Below, in pieces: positions 28,160 through 35,925 of a stretch of 64,000 bases of DNA. The notes below the pieces were generated by a model. That model did not search any database and was not told the origin of the DNA. It was given only the letters and a program-made list of their open reading frames with translations. Origin of the DNA: an uncultured Bacilli bacterium (GTDB taxonomy: Bacteria; Bacillota_I; Bacilli_A; RF39; UBA660); the NCBI GenBank assembly GCA_934102335.1, contig CAKOSP010000005.1:68179-132178 (forward strand), in the 5' to 3' direction. Position 1 is the first letter of the stretch; the number at the start of each line of letters is the position of its first letter. The translations under genes were made by a program, and so were the position numbers.

Positions 28160-30250
28160 ATGTTAGTAAAAATATTAGGTTATATAATGACATTTTGTTA
28201 TTCTATTTTTAATAATTATGGAGTAGCTATTATATTATTTACTTTTTTAAGTAAAATTATATTGTTACCGATAAGTATTTGGGTTCAAAAGAATTCAATT
28301 AAAATGGTAAAAATGCAACCAGAGATTAATAAGATTAAAATTAATTATTTTGGCGATAAAGATAAGATTGCTGATGAAACAGCAAAACTTTATAAAAAGG
28401 AAAAGTATAATGCATTTATTTCTTTGATTCCGCTGTTTGTCCAAATTTTATTATTAGTTGGTTTAGTTAAAGTAATTAATAATCCATTAAGTTATATTTT
28501 AAATGTTAAAGATGATGAAACAAATAGATTTAAGAGTGTTTTATTAGAATCAGATTCTAGTATAGATCCTGAATCATCTTCACTTGAATTGTTGGTAGTT
28601 AAAGATATTAAAAATGGAAATGTTGAAAAGTATAATACTATTAAAGTAAACTGTGAAGATTATGATAAAACTATTGAAAAAATCAATGGTTTAGAATTAA
28701 ATTTTTTAGGTTTTGATATGAGTTGGATTGCTCAAAGACAAGGTGGTATTGCAATACTTATTCCTATTATTGCAGGTCTTAGTGCTTTAATTATGTGTAT
28801 TGGACAAAATATAATGAACGTCTTACAACAGGAACAATCTAAGTTTAACAAATGGGGAATGGTAGTACTTTCAGTGGGACTTTCACTATATTTAGGATTC
28901 TTTGTTCCAGCTGGAGTTGCACTTTATTGGACTTTTAGTAACTTGTTTGCTGTAGTATTGCAATGGCTTTTAAATATTTGGATTAATCCTAAAAAGTATG
29001 TTGATTTTGAAGCATTAGAAAAAGCTCAAGCGGAATTAAAAGAGTTATCTAATTTAGATAAAAAGAAGAAAAGAACTAAAGAGCAGAGAAAAAAAGAAAG
29101 AATGGATTATAAAAGATTCTTTAAAATTGCAAATAAAAAATTAGTTTTTTATTCAGAAAGTAATGGTTTTTATAAATATTATAAAGGTATTATTGAATAT
29201 TTACTTAAACATACAAATATTGTTATTCATTATATAACTAGTGATTTTAATGATAATATATTTAACTTAGAAAAAGAAAGTAATCAAATTAAAGCTTATT
29301 ATATTGAAGAGAAAAAACTTATAACTTTAATGATGAAAATGGATGCTGATGTTGTGGTTATGACTATGCCAGATTTAGATAATTATCATATTAAAAGAAG
29401 TTATGTGAGAAAAGATATTACTTATGTTTATATACCTCATGGTATAGATAGTATTAATTTAACTCAAAGATATAAAACAATTAATTCTTATGATGTATTT
29501 TTAGCCGCAGGTAAATATCAGAGATTAGAAGCAGAAAAGACTAATGAGTTATTTGGTTTAAATAATGAAATAGTTAATTGGGGATATACTTTAATTGATG
29601 ATATGCTTGCAAATTATAAGAAAACTAAAAAGCAAGTTAAAGATTCGAAAATTAAATCTATATTAATAGCTCCGTCATGGCAAAAGGATAATATTTGTGA
29701 TCTATGTTTAGATGAGTTATTAGATCAGTTAAAGAAAAATAAAGATTATCAAATAACTGTTAGACCTCATCCTCAAGAAGTTAGACATGCTAAAGAAAAA
29801 TTTGATTTATTAAAAGAAAGATATAAGGATAATGATAATATAATTATTCAAACTGATTTTTCCAAAAATGCAGAAGTACTAGAAGCTGATTTATTGATAA
29901 CAGATTGGTCGGGTATTGGCTATGAATATGCATTTACTACGAAAAAACCGGTTTTATACATTGATACTCCTATGAAAGTTATGAATCCACATTATAAAGA
30001 TATTGGCATTGAACCTTTTAATATTTGGACACGTAACGTTATTGGAAAATCATTAAAACCTACAGAATTATCTAAAGTTAATAAAATAGTTAAAGAACTA
30101 CTTTCAAATGGAGAAAGTTATAAAAAAGATATAACTAATTTATTAAATGATAGTGTTTATAATCTAGGACACGCTGATGAAGCGGGAGCTTTAGCGATTA
30201 TAGATTGTGTTAAAAAACGTATTAAAGAAAGGAAGGAAAATGATGATTAG
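28160..30250 (+). CDS. Fusion: YidC/Oxa1 insertase domain + CDP-glycerol glycerophosphotransferase-like domain
   Basis: A 696-residue two-part protein. Residues 1 to about 275 are an Oxa1/YidC-like membrane domain: VAIILFTFLSKIILLPISIW, the KMVKMQPEINKIK cytoplasmic hairpin, then later segments ending FFVPAGVALYWTFSNLFAV. A basic linker rich in KKKRTKEQRKKER joins a TagB/TagF-like catalytic domain (about 320-690), with the catalytic His in YIPHGID, RPHPQE and the LITDWSGIGYEYA phosphate-binding motif. The second domain transfers polyol phosphate from a CDP-polyol. The reading frame is continuous, with no internal stop or RBS. It overlaps the next small gene. It is either a membrane-anchored polymerase using the YidC part as anchor, or a true insertase coupled to polymer synthesis. 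Confidence 0.88.
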   Translation: MLVKILGYIMTFCYSIFNNYGVAIILFTFLSKIILLPISIWVQKNSIKMVKMQPEINKIKINYFGDKDKIADETAKLYKKEKYNAFISLIPLFVQILLLVGLVKVINNPLSYILNVKDDETNRFKSVLLESDSSIDPESSSLELLVVKDIKNGNVEKYNTIKVNCEDYDKTIEKINGLELNFLGFDMSWIAQRQGGIAILIPIIAGLSALIMCIGQNIMNVLQQEQSKFNKWGMVVLSVGLSLYLGFFVPAGVALYWTFSNLFAVVLQWLLNIWINPKKYVDFEALEKAQAELKELSNLDKKKKRTKEQRKKERMDYKRFFKIANKKLVFYSESNGFYKYYKGIIEYLLKHTNIVIHYITSDFNDNIFNLEKESNQIKAYYIEEKKLITLMMKMDADVVVMTMPDLDNYHIKRSYVRKDITYVYIPHGIDSINLTQRYKTINSYDVFLAAGKYQRLEAEKTNELFGLNNEIVNWGYTLIDDMLANYKKTKKQVKDSKIKSILIAPSWQKDNICDLCLDELLDQLKKNKDYQITVRPHPQEVRHAKEKFDLLKERYKDNDNIIIQTDFSKNAEVLEADLLITDWSGIGYEYAFTTKKPVLYIDTPMKVMNPHYKDIGIEPFNIWTRNVIGKSLKPTELSKVNKIVKELLSNGESYKKDITNLLNDSVYNLGHADEAGALAIIDCVKKRIKERKENDD

Positions 30251-30437
30251 TTTAGGCTATATTGATCCATCAGTTATGACTTATGCTATTCAAGCTGCAG
30301 CAGGAATTGTAATTGCAGTTGGTGCTTTTCTTGGAATTTATTTTAGAAAAATAAAGAAAAAGGTAAGTAAAAAACTTGGTGTAGATGAAAATAGAAATAA
30401 AGAAGTTGAATCTGATGAGATTAAAATAAATAAATAA
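30240..30437 (+). CDS. Small single-pass membrane protein with IDPSVMTYAIQ motif
   Basis: Starts at the ATG at 30240 with RBS AAGGAAGG inside the end of the preceding gene, overlapping it by 11 nt. The 65-residue protein has GYIDPSVMTYAIQAAAG, a membrane segment (about residues 12-33), then a basic/acidic tail KKKVSKKLG. I recall proteins of this shape next to wall-polymer transferases, which is consistent with this position, but the molecular role is unknown. It may be an accessory subunit of the fusion protein upstream. Confidence 0.7.
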   Translation: MMISLGYIDPSVMTYAIQAAAGIVIAVGAFLGIYFRKIKKKVSKKLGVDENRNKEVESDEIKINK

Positions 30438-30448
30438 ATAAATAAATA

Positions 30449-30478
30449 GGTATCATGTTAAAAATGATATCTTTTTTT
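30449..30478 (+). terminator. Terminator after the small membrane protein
   Basis: GGTATCAT (30449-30456) pairs with ATGATATC (30464-30471) around GTTAAAA, then seven T. Just before it is a short TAAA tandem tract (about 30428-30447). Confidence 0.85.
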
Positions 30479-30483
30479 GTATA

Positions 30484-30512
30484 TTAACAATTTTAATAGT
30501 TTTTGATATAAT
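30484..30512 (+). promoter_or_regulatory. Promoter of the aminotransferase gene
   Basis: -35 TTAACA at 30484-30489, 17-nt spacer, -10 TATAAT at 30507-30512. The first in-frame ATG (30511) lies in the -10 box and cannot be the start. The whole region, including AAGGAAAGTGAT before the start, is nearly the same as the lgt promoter at 32947. Confidence 0.8.
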
Positions 30513-30534
30513 GAAACTTAAGGAAAGTGATGTT

Positions 30535-31608
30535 ATGTTAAATTTTACGGTTGGACCCGTTCAGTCAAATGATATAGTTAGGAGTATTGGTGCAGAGCAA
30601 GTACCTTATTTTAGAACTCCAGAATTTTCTAATTTAATGTTTGAAAATGAAAGATTAATAAAAAAATTTGTTAATGCTAGTGATGGTTCGAGGGTAGTAT
30701 TTATTACTGGTTCTGGAACCTCATCAATGGAATCATGTGTAATGCATATATTGAATGATAATGATAAGGCATTAGTTATAAATGGAGGAAGTTTTGGCCA
30801 AAGATTTGTTGATTTGTGCCAATTGCATAAAATTCCATATGAAGAAATTAAATTAGATTATGGAAAAGGAGTTACAAAGGATATATTAGAAAGATATAAA
30901 AACAAGGGTTTTACAGCGTTATTAGTGAATTATCATGAAACTTCAACTGGTGAGTTATATGACATGAATTTAATTAGTGATTTTTGTAAACAGAATAAGT
31001 TATTTTTAATGGTGGATACAATAAGTTCATTTTTAGCTGATGAATTTGACATGTCAGAATTAAATGTTGATGTGATGATTACTGGATCTCAAAAAGCTTT
31101 AGCGTGCCCTCCAGGTATTTCTATAATTGTATTATCAAAAGAAGCAATCGAAAGAATAAATAATAATGAGACAAAATGTCTGTATTTAGATCTTAAAAGT
31201 GCATTAAAAAATGGTGAACGTGGACAAACTCCTTTTACACCAGCAGTGGGAATTTTAAGACAAATAAATGTTAGACTAAAGCAATTGGAAAATGATGGTG
31301 GCGTAAAAGCAAGTATAAAAAACACAAAAATGCTTGCAGAATATTTTAGAACATCAATTAAAGATTTACCATTAGAGATATTACCGGATAATTGTTCAAA
31401 TGCAGTAACTGCCTTAAAGCCTAAGAATCATAATGCTTATAAAATATTTGAAGTATTAAAAGATAAATATCATATATGGGTGTGCCCAAATGGTGGAAAT
31501 TTAAAAGATGAAATATTTAGAGTTGGACATATAGGTTATTTAACTATTGGCGATTATGATGAATTGATAAGTGCATTAAGAAAAATGCATGAAGATGGAG
31601 TATTTTAA
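30535..31608 (+). CDS. Class V aminotransferase (AEP-transaminase/PhnW-like)
   Basis: PLP enzyme of 357 residues. The N-terminus NFTVGPVQ and GSGTSSMES are typical of the 2-aminoethylphosphonate/alanine-glyoxylate group. The PLP lysine is about K187 in TGSQKALACPPG, and VDTISSFLAD precedes it. RBS AAGGAAAGTGAT sets the start at 30535. It overlaps the cytidylyltransferase fusion gene by 1 nt, so it probably makes an amino-alcohol or aminophosphonate head group that is then CMP-activated. No PEP mutase or phosphonopyruvate decarboxylase is present in the window, so AEP itself is not shown. Confidence 0.82.
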   Translation: MLNFTVGPVQSNDIVRSIGAEQVPYFRTPEFSNLMFENERLIKKFVNASDGSRVVFITGSGTSSMESCVMHILNDNDKALVINGGSFGQRFVDLCQLHKIPYEEIKLDYGKGVTKDILERYKNKGFTALLVNYHETSTGELYDMNLISDFCKQNKLFLMVDTISSFLADEFDMSELNVDVMITGSQKALACPPGISIIVLSKEAIERINNNETKCLYLDLKSALKNGERGQTPFTPAVGILRQINVRLKQLENDGGVKASIKNTKMLAEYFRTSIKDLPLEILPDNCSNAVTALKPKNHNAYKIFEVLKDKYHIWVCPNGGNLKDEIFRVGHIGYLTIGDYDELISALRKMHEDGVF

Positions 31609-32933
31609 TGAAAAAAGTAATAACTTATGGTTCGTTTGATTATTTACATTTTGGACATATAAGGCTTTTAGAAAGAGCTAAGTCATTAGGCGATTATTTA
31701 ATTGTTGGAGTAACTAGCGAGGATTATGATCGTAAACGTGGTAAAATTAACGTCCAACAATCTTTAGCTCAACGAATTGATAATGTAAGAAAAACAGGTC
31801 TTGCTGATGAAATTATAGTTGAGGAATATATTGGTCAAAAAATTGATGATATAAAAAGATATGATATTGATATTTTTACTATTGGCTCGGATTGGAAAGG
31901 AAAATTCGATTATTTGAAAGAATATTGTGAAGTTGTTTATCTTCCAAGAACTAAAGGCATTTCTAGCACAGAAATTAGATGTAAAAATAATGATATTAAA
32001 CTTGGATTAATTGGTGATGATTTAAATTATTTAAAAAGATATCAAAATGAAGATAGATTTGTTAATGGCATAAATGTCGTAGGAGTTTGTTCTAATAATA
32101 AAGAAGTAAGTACAATATTTTCTGATTTGCAAATTATAACTGATGACATAGATGAATTAATAAAACATGTTGATGCTATATATATTGATAGTTCAGTGAA
32201 TCAACATTATATTCAAATAAAAAAAGCTTTAGAAAATAAAAAACATGTACTTTGTGAATCTCCTATTTGTTTAAATAAAAGTGAATTTAAAGATTTACAA
32301 GCCATAGCTAAAAAAAATAATGTTATTTTGATGGATGCTATTAGAGTGGCTTATTCTACAGCCTATTCTAGGTTATTGCTTCTTTTAAAAGGCGGAGAGA
32401 TAGGTAATATTTTATCTGTTGATGTAACTATAACTAGTTTAAATAAGTTTTTAAAAAGTGGACATGCATATAGTTTTATGAATTGGGGTGCTCAAGCATT
32501 GTTGCCTGTTTTAGATATACTTGGCAACAATTATAAAGATTATAGATTTTATACTAAATTTATAGATAGGAAAAAAGAAGAGGATATTTTTACTAGATTA
32601 GATTTGTGTTATAAAAATGCTGTTGCTTGTGTTAAGGTTGCTGAAGGTGCTAAATCAGAAGGGGAATTGATTATAACTGGAACGCTAGGCTATGTCATTG
32701 TTCCGGCACCATGGTGGAAACTTGATTATTTTGAAATTAGATATGAAAATACTAATGATAATAAAAGATTTTTTTATCAATTAGATGGTGAAGGCATCAG
32801 ATATCAGTTACTTTCTTTTATTCAAACTATAAATGGAAAAAAAGATTATGCAGCTGTATCAAATGTAAATAGCGAAGCAATTTGTGAATTTATGAACAGG
32901 TTTGTAAAAAAAGAAAATATGTTTTATTTGTAA
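31608..32933 (+). CDS. Fusion: TagD-like cytidylyltransferase + Gfo/Idh/MocA oxidoreductase
   Basis: 441 residues. Residues 1-128 are a glycerol-3-phosphate-cytidylyltransferase-type domain: TYGSFDYLHFGHIRLLERAK, with the HxGH nucleotide motif HFGH, and RTKGISSTEIR. Residues from about 130 form a Gfo/Idh/MocA-like NAD-dependent dehydrogenase (LGLIGDD, HVLCESPICLNKSEFK where the EKP-type motif would be). The enzyme could make and reduce a CDP-activated polyol or amino-polyol that supplies the TagF-like domain upstream. Start codon overlaps the aminotransferase stop, with GGAG just upstream. The exact substrate is inference. Confidence 0.85.
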   Translation: MKKVITYGSFDYLHFGHIRLLERAKSLGDYLIVGVTSEDYDRKRGKINVQQSLAQRIDNVRKTGLADEIIVEEYIGQKIDDIKRYDIDIFTIGSDWKGKFDYLKEYCEVVYLPRTKGISSTEIRCKNNDIKLGLIGDDLNYLKRYQNEDRFVNGINVVGVCSNNKEVSTIFSDLQIITDDIDELIKHVDAIYIDSSVNQHYIQIKKALENKKHVLCESPICLNKSEFKDLQAIAKKNNVILMDAIRVAYSTAYSRLLLLLKGGEIGNILSVDVTITSLNKFLKSGHAYSFMNWGAQALLPVLDILGNNYKDYRFYTKFIDRKKEEDIFTRLDLCYKNAVACVKVAEGAKSEGELIITGTLGYVIVPAPWWKLDYFEIRYENTNDNKRFFYQLDGEGIRYQLLSFIQTINGKKDYAAVSNVNSEAICEFMNRFVKKENMFYL

Positions 32934-32946
32934 TATTATAAATGGA

Positions 32947-32975
32947 TTAACAAATTAAATAGTTTTTGATATAAT
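32947..32975 (+). promoter_or_regulatory. lgt promoter
   Basis: -35 TTAACA at 32947-32952, 17-nt spacer, -10 TATAAT at 32970-32975. Confidence 0.8.
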
Positions 32976-32997
32976 AACTTTTAAGGAAAGTGATTTT

Positions 32998-33819
32998 ATG
33001 TTAAATATTAATCCAGTAATGTTTAGTTTGGGTAATATTGAAATTAGATATTATTCTTTTTTTATTTTAATTAGTGTTGTTTTGGCAATTTTGTTGCTTA
33101 TAAAAGAGGGAAAAAGATTTGGCTATTCCAAGGATGATTTATTTGATTTAGCATTTTGGACAATTTTGTTTGGAATTATTGGAGCAAGAATTTATTATGT
33201 TATTTTTAACTTTTCGCTTTATAAAGATAATTTAATTAGCATATTTAAAGTTTGGGAAGGGGGACTTGCGATTCATGGCGGTTTAATATTTGGAATTATA
33301 ACTGCTTTTATATATTGTAAGAAAAAACATTTAGATATTATAAGAATTATAGATATATCTGTGGTTCCTTTATTACTTGCTCAAGCTATTGGCAGGTGGG
33401 GAAATTTCTTTAATGGCGAAGCTCATGGCGCGGTTACAACTCTTGAAAATTTACAACATTTACATTTACCAAATTTTATAATAAATGGTATGAATATTGA
33501 TGGTCTTTATTATGAGCCAACATTTTTATATGAATCTATTTGGTGTTTAATTGGCTTTGTTTTAATACTTATTATTAGACGTTTAAAATATGTAAAAAAG
33601 GGTACAATGATGTCATTTTATTTAATGTGGTACAGTGTTGGTAGATTTTATATCGAGTCTTTAAGAACTGATTCATTAATGCTTGGAGGTTTTAAAGTGG
33701 CTCAAATTGTTTCTTTGATAATGTTTTTAATTGGTTTTGCTTACTTAATTTATACATTTAAATTACAAAAATATGAAAATCTTTATAATATTGACGAACA
33801 AAAGTCGATAAGTATTTAA
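32998..33819 (+). CDS. lgt: Prolipoprotein diacylglyceryl transferase
   Basis: Membrane enzyme that attaches diacylglycerol to the lipobox cysteine of prelipoproteins. Seven membrane segments in 273 residues. The Lgt signature is GRWGNFFNGEAHG; GARIYYVIFN and GLAIHGGLIFG are also family-typical. RBS AAGGAAAGTGAT. Lipobox-bearing substrates in the window are at 53800, 63333 and probably 63960. Confidence 0.95.
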   Translation: MLNINPVMFSLGNIEIRYYSFFILISVVLAILLLIKEGKRFGYSKDDLFDLAFWTILFGIIGARIYYVIFNFSLYKDNLISIFKVWEGGLAIHGGLIFGIITAFIYCKKKHLDIIRIIDISVVPLLLAQAIGRWGNFFNGEAHGAVTTLENLQHLHLPNFIINGMNIDGLYYEPTFLYESIWCLIGFVLILIIRRLKYVKKGTMMSFYLMWYSVGRFYIESLRTDSLMLGGFKVAQIVSLIMFLIGFAYLIYTFKLQKYENLYNIDEQKSISI

Positions 33820-33820
33820 C

Positions 33821-33849
33821 TTTACTTTTGGTGTAGTTCTCAGTATAAT
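33821..33849 (+). promoter_or_regulatory. cysS promoter
   Basis: -35 TTTACT at 33821-33826, 17-nt spacer, -10 TATAAT at 33844-33849. Predicted +1 near 33856 is at the AGGAG of the leader peptide, so the leader ORF is translated almost from the 5' end. Confidence 0.75.
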
Positions 33850-33866
33850 TATTTTAGGAGATTAAT

Positions 33867-33899
33867 ATGTATCAAAAACGATGTTGCCTTTTTAATTAA
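33867..33899 (+). CDS. Candidate cysS leader peptide MYQKRCCLFN
   Basis: A 10-residue ORF with a good Shine-Dalgarno (AGGAG at 33856-33860, 6 nt before ATG) lies between the promoter and cysS. It has tandem cysteine codons TGT TGC at 33882-33887 in a stretch of only ten codons, and its stop is 32 nt before the cysS start. No T-box is visible in this leader. Tandem cognate codons ahead of a synthetase gene are the classic sign of ribosome-stalling attenuation. Function is inferred, not shown. Confidence 0.6.
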   Translation: MYQKRCCLFN

Positions 33900-33925
33900 T
33901 TTTAGAATATTATTTAATAAAGGAG
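33887..33925 (+). promoter_or_regulatory. Possible SD-sequestering stem before cysS
   Basis: CCTTT (33887-33891), which begins at the last base of the Cys codons, can pair with AAAGG (33919-33923) of the cysS Shine-Dalgarno; TTAA (33892-33895) with TTAA (33914-33917) extends it around a single bulged T. The stem is short and AU-rich. A ribosome paused at the Cys codons would cover the left arm and free the SD. No U-rich intrinsic terminator is seen here. Confidence 0.4.
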
Positions 33926-33931
33926 AGAAAA

Positions 33932-35242
33932 ATGAAAATTTATAATACATTAACGGCTAAATTAGAGGAATTTAAAACAATTCATCCAGGTGAGGTTAAC
34001 ATGTATGTGTGTGGACCAACCGTTTATAATTATTCTCATATTGGAAACATGTTGCCTCCAATTATTTTTGATATGGTACAAAGATACTTTAAATATTTAG
34101 GCTATAAAGTTAATTATGTTTCTAATTTTACTGACGTTGATGATAAGATTATCGATACTGCAATAAACGAGGGCATAACTGAAAAAGAATTAACTGATAA
34201 ATTTATAAAGATATATCTTGATAATATGAAAGATTTAAATTGTGAACAAATCTATAAAAGACCTAGAGTTACTGAAACTATGCCGGAGATTATAGATTTT
34301 ATAGATTTACTTTTAAAAAAAGGATATGCTTATAAAAACGGAACAGATGTTTATTTTGATGTGTCAAAAATTGATTCGTATGGAGCAATATCTAAGCAAA
34401 AACTTGATGAATTAAATGCTGGATCTAGGATAGAAGTATCTTCACAAAAACATAGTCCTTATGATTTTGTATTATGGAAATATACTACTAAAGGAATTAC
34501 TTGGGATGCACCATTTGGTGTAGGAAGACCTGGTTGGCATACTGAGTGTGTAGTAATGATTAATAAAATTTTAGGTAGTTTAATTGATATTCATGGTGGT
34601 GGAGTAGATTTAAAATTTCCACATCATGAAAATGAGAGAGCTCAAAGTCTAGCTGCAAATAATACAGGACTTGCAAATTATTGGATGCATAATGGGCATG
34701 TTTTAGTTAATGGTGTTAAGATGAGTAAGTCTTTAGGAAACTTTATATTAGCTAATGACGTTTTAAAAAAATATAATTCTAATGTAATTCGTTTAGCTAT
34801 CTTTAAGAGTCATTATAGAACTCCAATTGATTTTAAAGATGATATATTTAAAGAAGCAATGGTTTTGGATGAGAAAATTGCTAATGCTTTAAAACAAGCT
34901 AATATTAGTATTAAATTAAATGGGTATAAAGTTGGTAATTTAAATAAAGATGAAAAAATTAATGAAATTATGGATGAAGATTTTAATACTCCTAATCTAA
35001 TGACTTATCAAATGGAATTGCTTAAAGAATTAAATAGTGCTATACGTTCCAACACAGATTTTTCACAAATCTATGATAAACTTCAATTAATCAATTATAT
35101 ATTGGGATTAAAATATGATTTTAAAGAATTAACTGATGATAATATTTTAGTTTATAATAATTGGTTAGAAAATAGAAAGAATAAAAATTTCGAAGAAGCT
35201 GATAAACTTCGTGAAGTTTTAATTCAAAGAAATATTTTATAG
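33932..35242 (+). CDS. cysS: Cysteinyl-tRNA synthetase
   Basis: Class I synthetase charging tRNA-Cys. HIGH-type motif is in CGPTVYNYSHIGN, KMSKS is VKMSKSLGN, and the zinc ligands are the early CGP cysteine, the Cys in HTECVVMI and the HHENE region. The 436 residues are slightly short of the usual 460, with a compact C-terminal anticodon domain. SD AAAGGAG lies 6 nt before ATG. A promoter and a candidate Cys-rich leader peptide precede it. Confidence 0.96.
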   Translation: MKIYNTLTAKLEEFKTIHPGEVNMYVCGPTVYNYSHIGNMLPPIIFDMVQRYFKYLGYKVNYVSNFTDVDDKIIDTAINEGITEKELTDKFIKIYLDNMKDLNCEQIYKRPRVTETMPEIIDFIDLLLKKGYAYKNGTDVYFDVSKIDSYGAISKQKLDELNAGSRIEVSSQKHSPYDFVLWKYTTKGITWDAPFGVGRPGWHTECVVMINKILGSLIDIHGGGVDLKFPHHENERAQSLAANNTGLANYWMHNGHVLVNGVKMSKSLGNFILANDVLKKYNSNVIRLAIFKSHYRTPIDFKDDIFKEAMVLDEKIANALKQANISIKLNGYKVGNLNKDEKINEIMDEDFNTPNLMTYQMELLKELNSAIRSNTDFSQIYDKLQLINYILGLKYDFKELTDDNILVYNNWLENRKNKNFEEADKLREVLIQRNIL

Positions 35243-35253
35243 TAGGTGATTTT

Positions 35254-35925
35254 ATGGATTTATTACTTTTAATACTTATTCTTGCCATTCCAGCCATAGC
35301 TCAAGCAAAAGTTAGTATAACTTATAGTAGATTTAAAAAAGTTAGTAACGATAAGAATCTTACTGGTCAAGAAGTTGCAAGAAAAATATTAGATAAAAAT
35401 GGACTTGAAGATGTCTATATAGTTGAAGTTTCTGGTAATTTAACTGATCATTATGATCCTAGTAGAAAAGTAGTTAGATTATCTAGTGATGTTTATCATA
35501 ATGCCTCAGTTTCATCAGTTGCTATAGCAGCTCATGAATGTGGTCATGCAATTCAAGATAAAGAAGGATATTTTTATATGCGTTTACGTAGTTTAATTTA
35601 TCCTGTGGTTAGAATAGGAACTTCTTTATCTTATTTTGTAATTATGATTGGTTTAATTGCTCAAGCTTTAAATTTAATATATATTGGTATTGCTTTAGTA
35701 GGTCTAGGTTTGGTATTCCAATTAGTAACTTTACCTGTAGAGTTTAATGCTTCTAAAAGAGCTATGAAACAATTAGAACAGTTAAAATTAATAAGTGATT
35801 TAGAAGGTTATGATGTTAAATCTGTATTAAGTGCTGCAGCAATGACTTATGTAGCTGGTGTACTTTCTAGTGCACTTGAAATTGTTAGGTTAGTCTTAGC
35901 CTTTGGTGGAAATGATAGAAAATGA
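35254..35925 (+). CDS. Zinc metallopeptidase, YugP-like
   Basis: Membrane zinc peptidase family (PF04298). The zinc motif is HECGH at residues 94-98. The N-terminal membrane segment (about 2-18) and two later ones (about 118-165 and near 200) fit the family. 223 residues. It follows cysS after 11 nt and overlaps the phosphoesterase gene by 4 nt. Substrate is unknown. Confidence 0.9.
   Translation: MDLLLLILILAIPAIAQAKVSITYSRFKKVSNDKNLTGQEVARKILDKNGLEDVYIVEVSGNLTDHYDPSRKVVRLSSDVYHNASVSSVAIAAHECGHAIQDKEGYFYMRLRSLIYPVVRIGTSLSYFVIMIGLIAQALNLIYIGIALVGLGLVFQLVTLPVEFNASKRAMKQLEQLKLISDLEGYDVKSVLSAAAMTYVAGVLSSALEIVRLVLAFGGNDRK

Noticed and set aside
28160..30250. YidC-TagF fusion as two genes joined by sequencing error
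   Set aside because: The frame is continuous through a long basic linker with no internal stop, RBS or start, so a true fusion is more likely.
30428..30447. TAAA tandem tract as a CRISPR or minisatellite
   Set aside because: Only about five 4-nt units; a low-complexity tract before a terminator. No CRISPR array is visible in the window.
33850..33931. T-box before cysS
   Set aside because: The leader is only about 75 nt with no TGGNACCGC core; the short Cys-Cys ORF is a better explanation.
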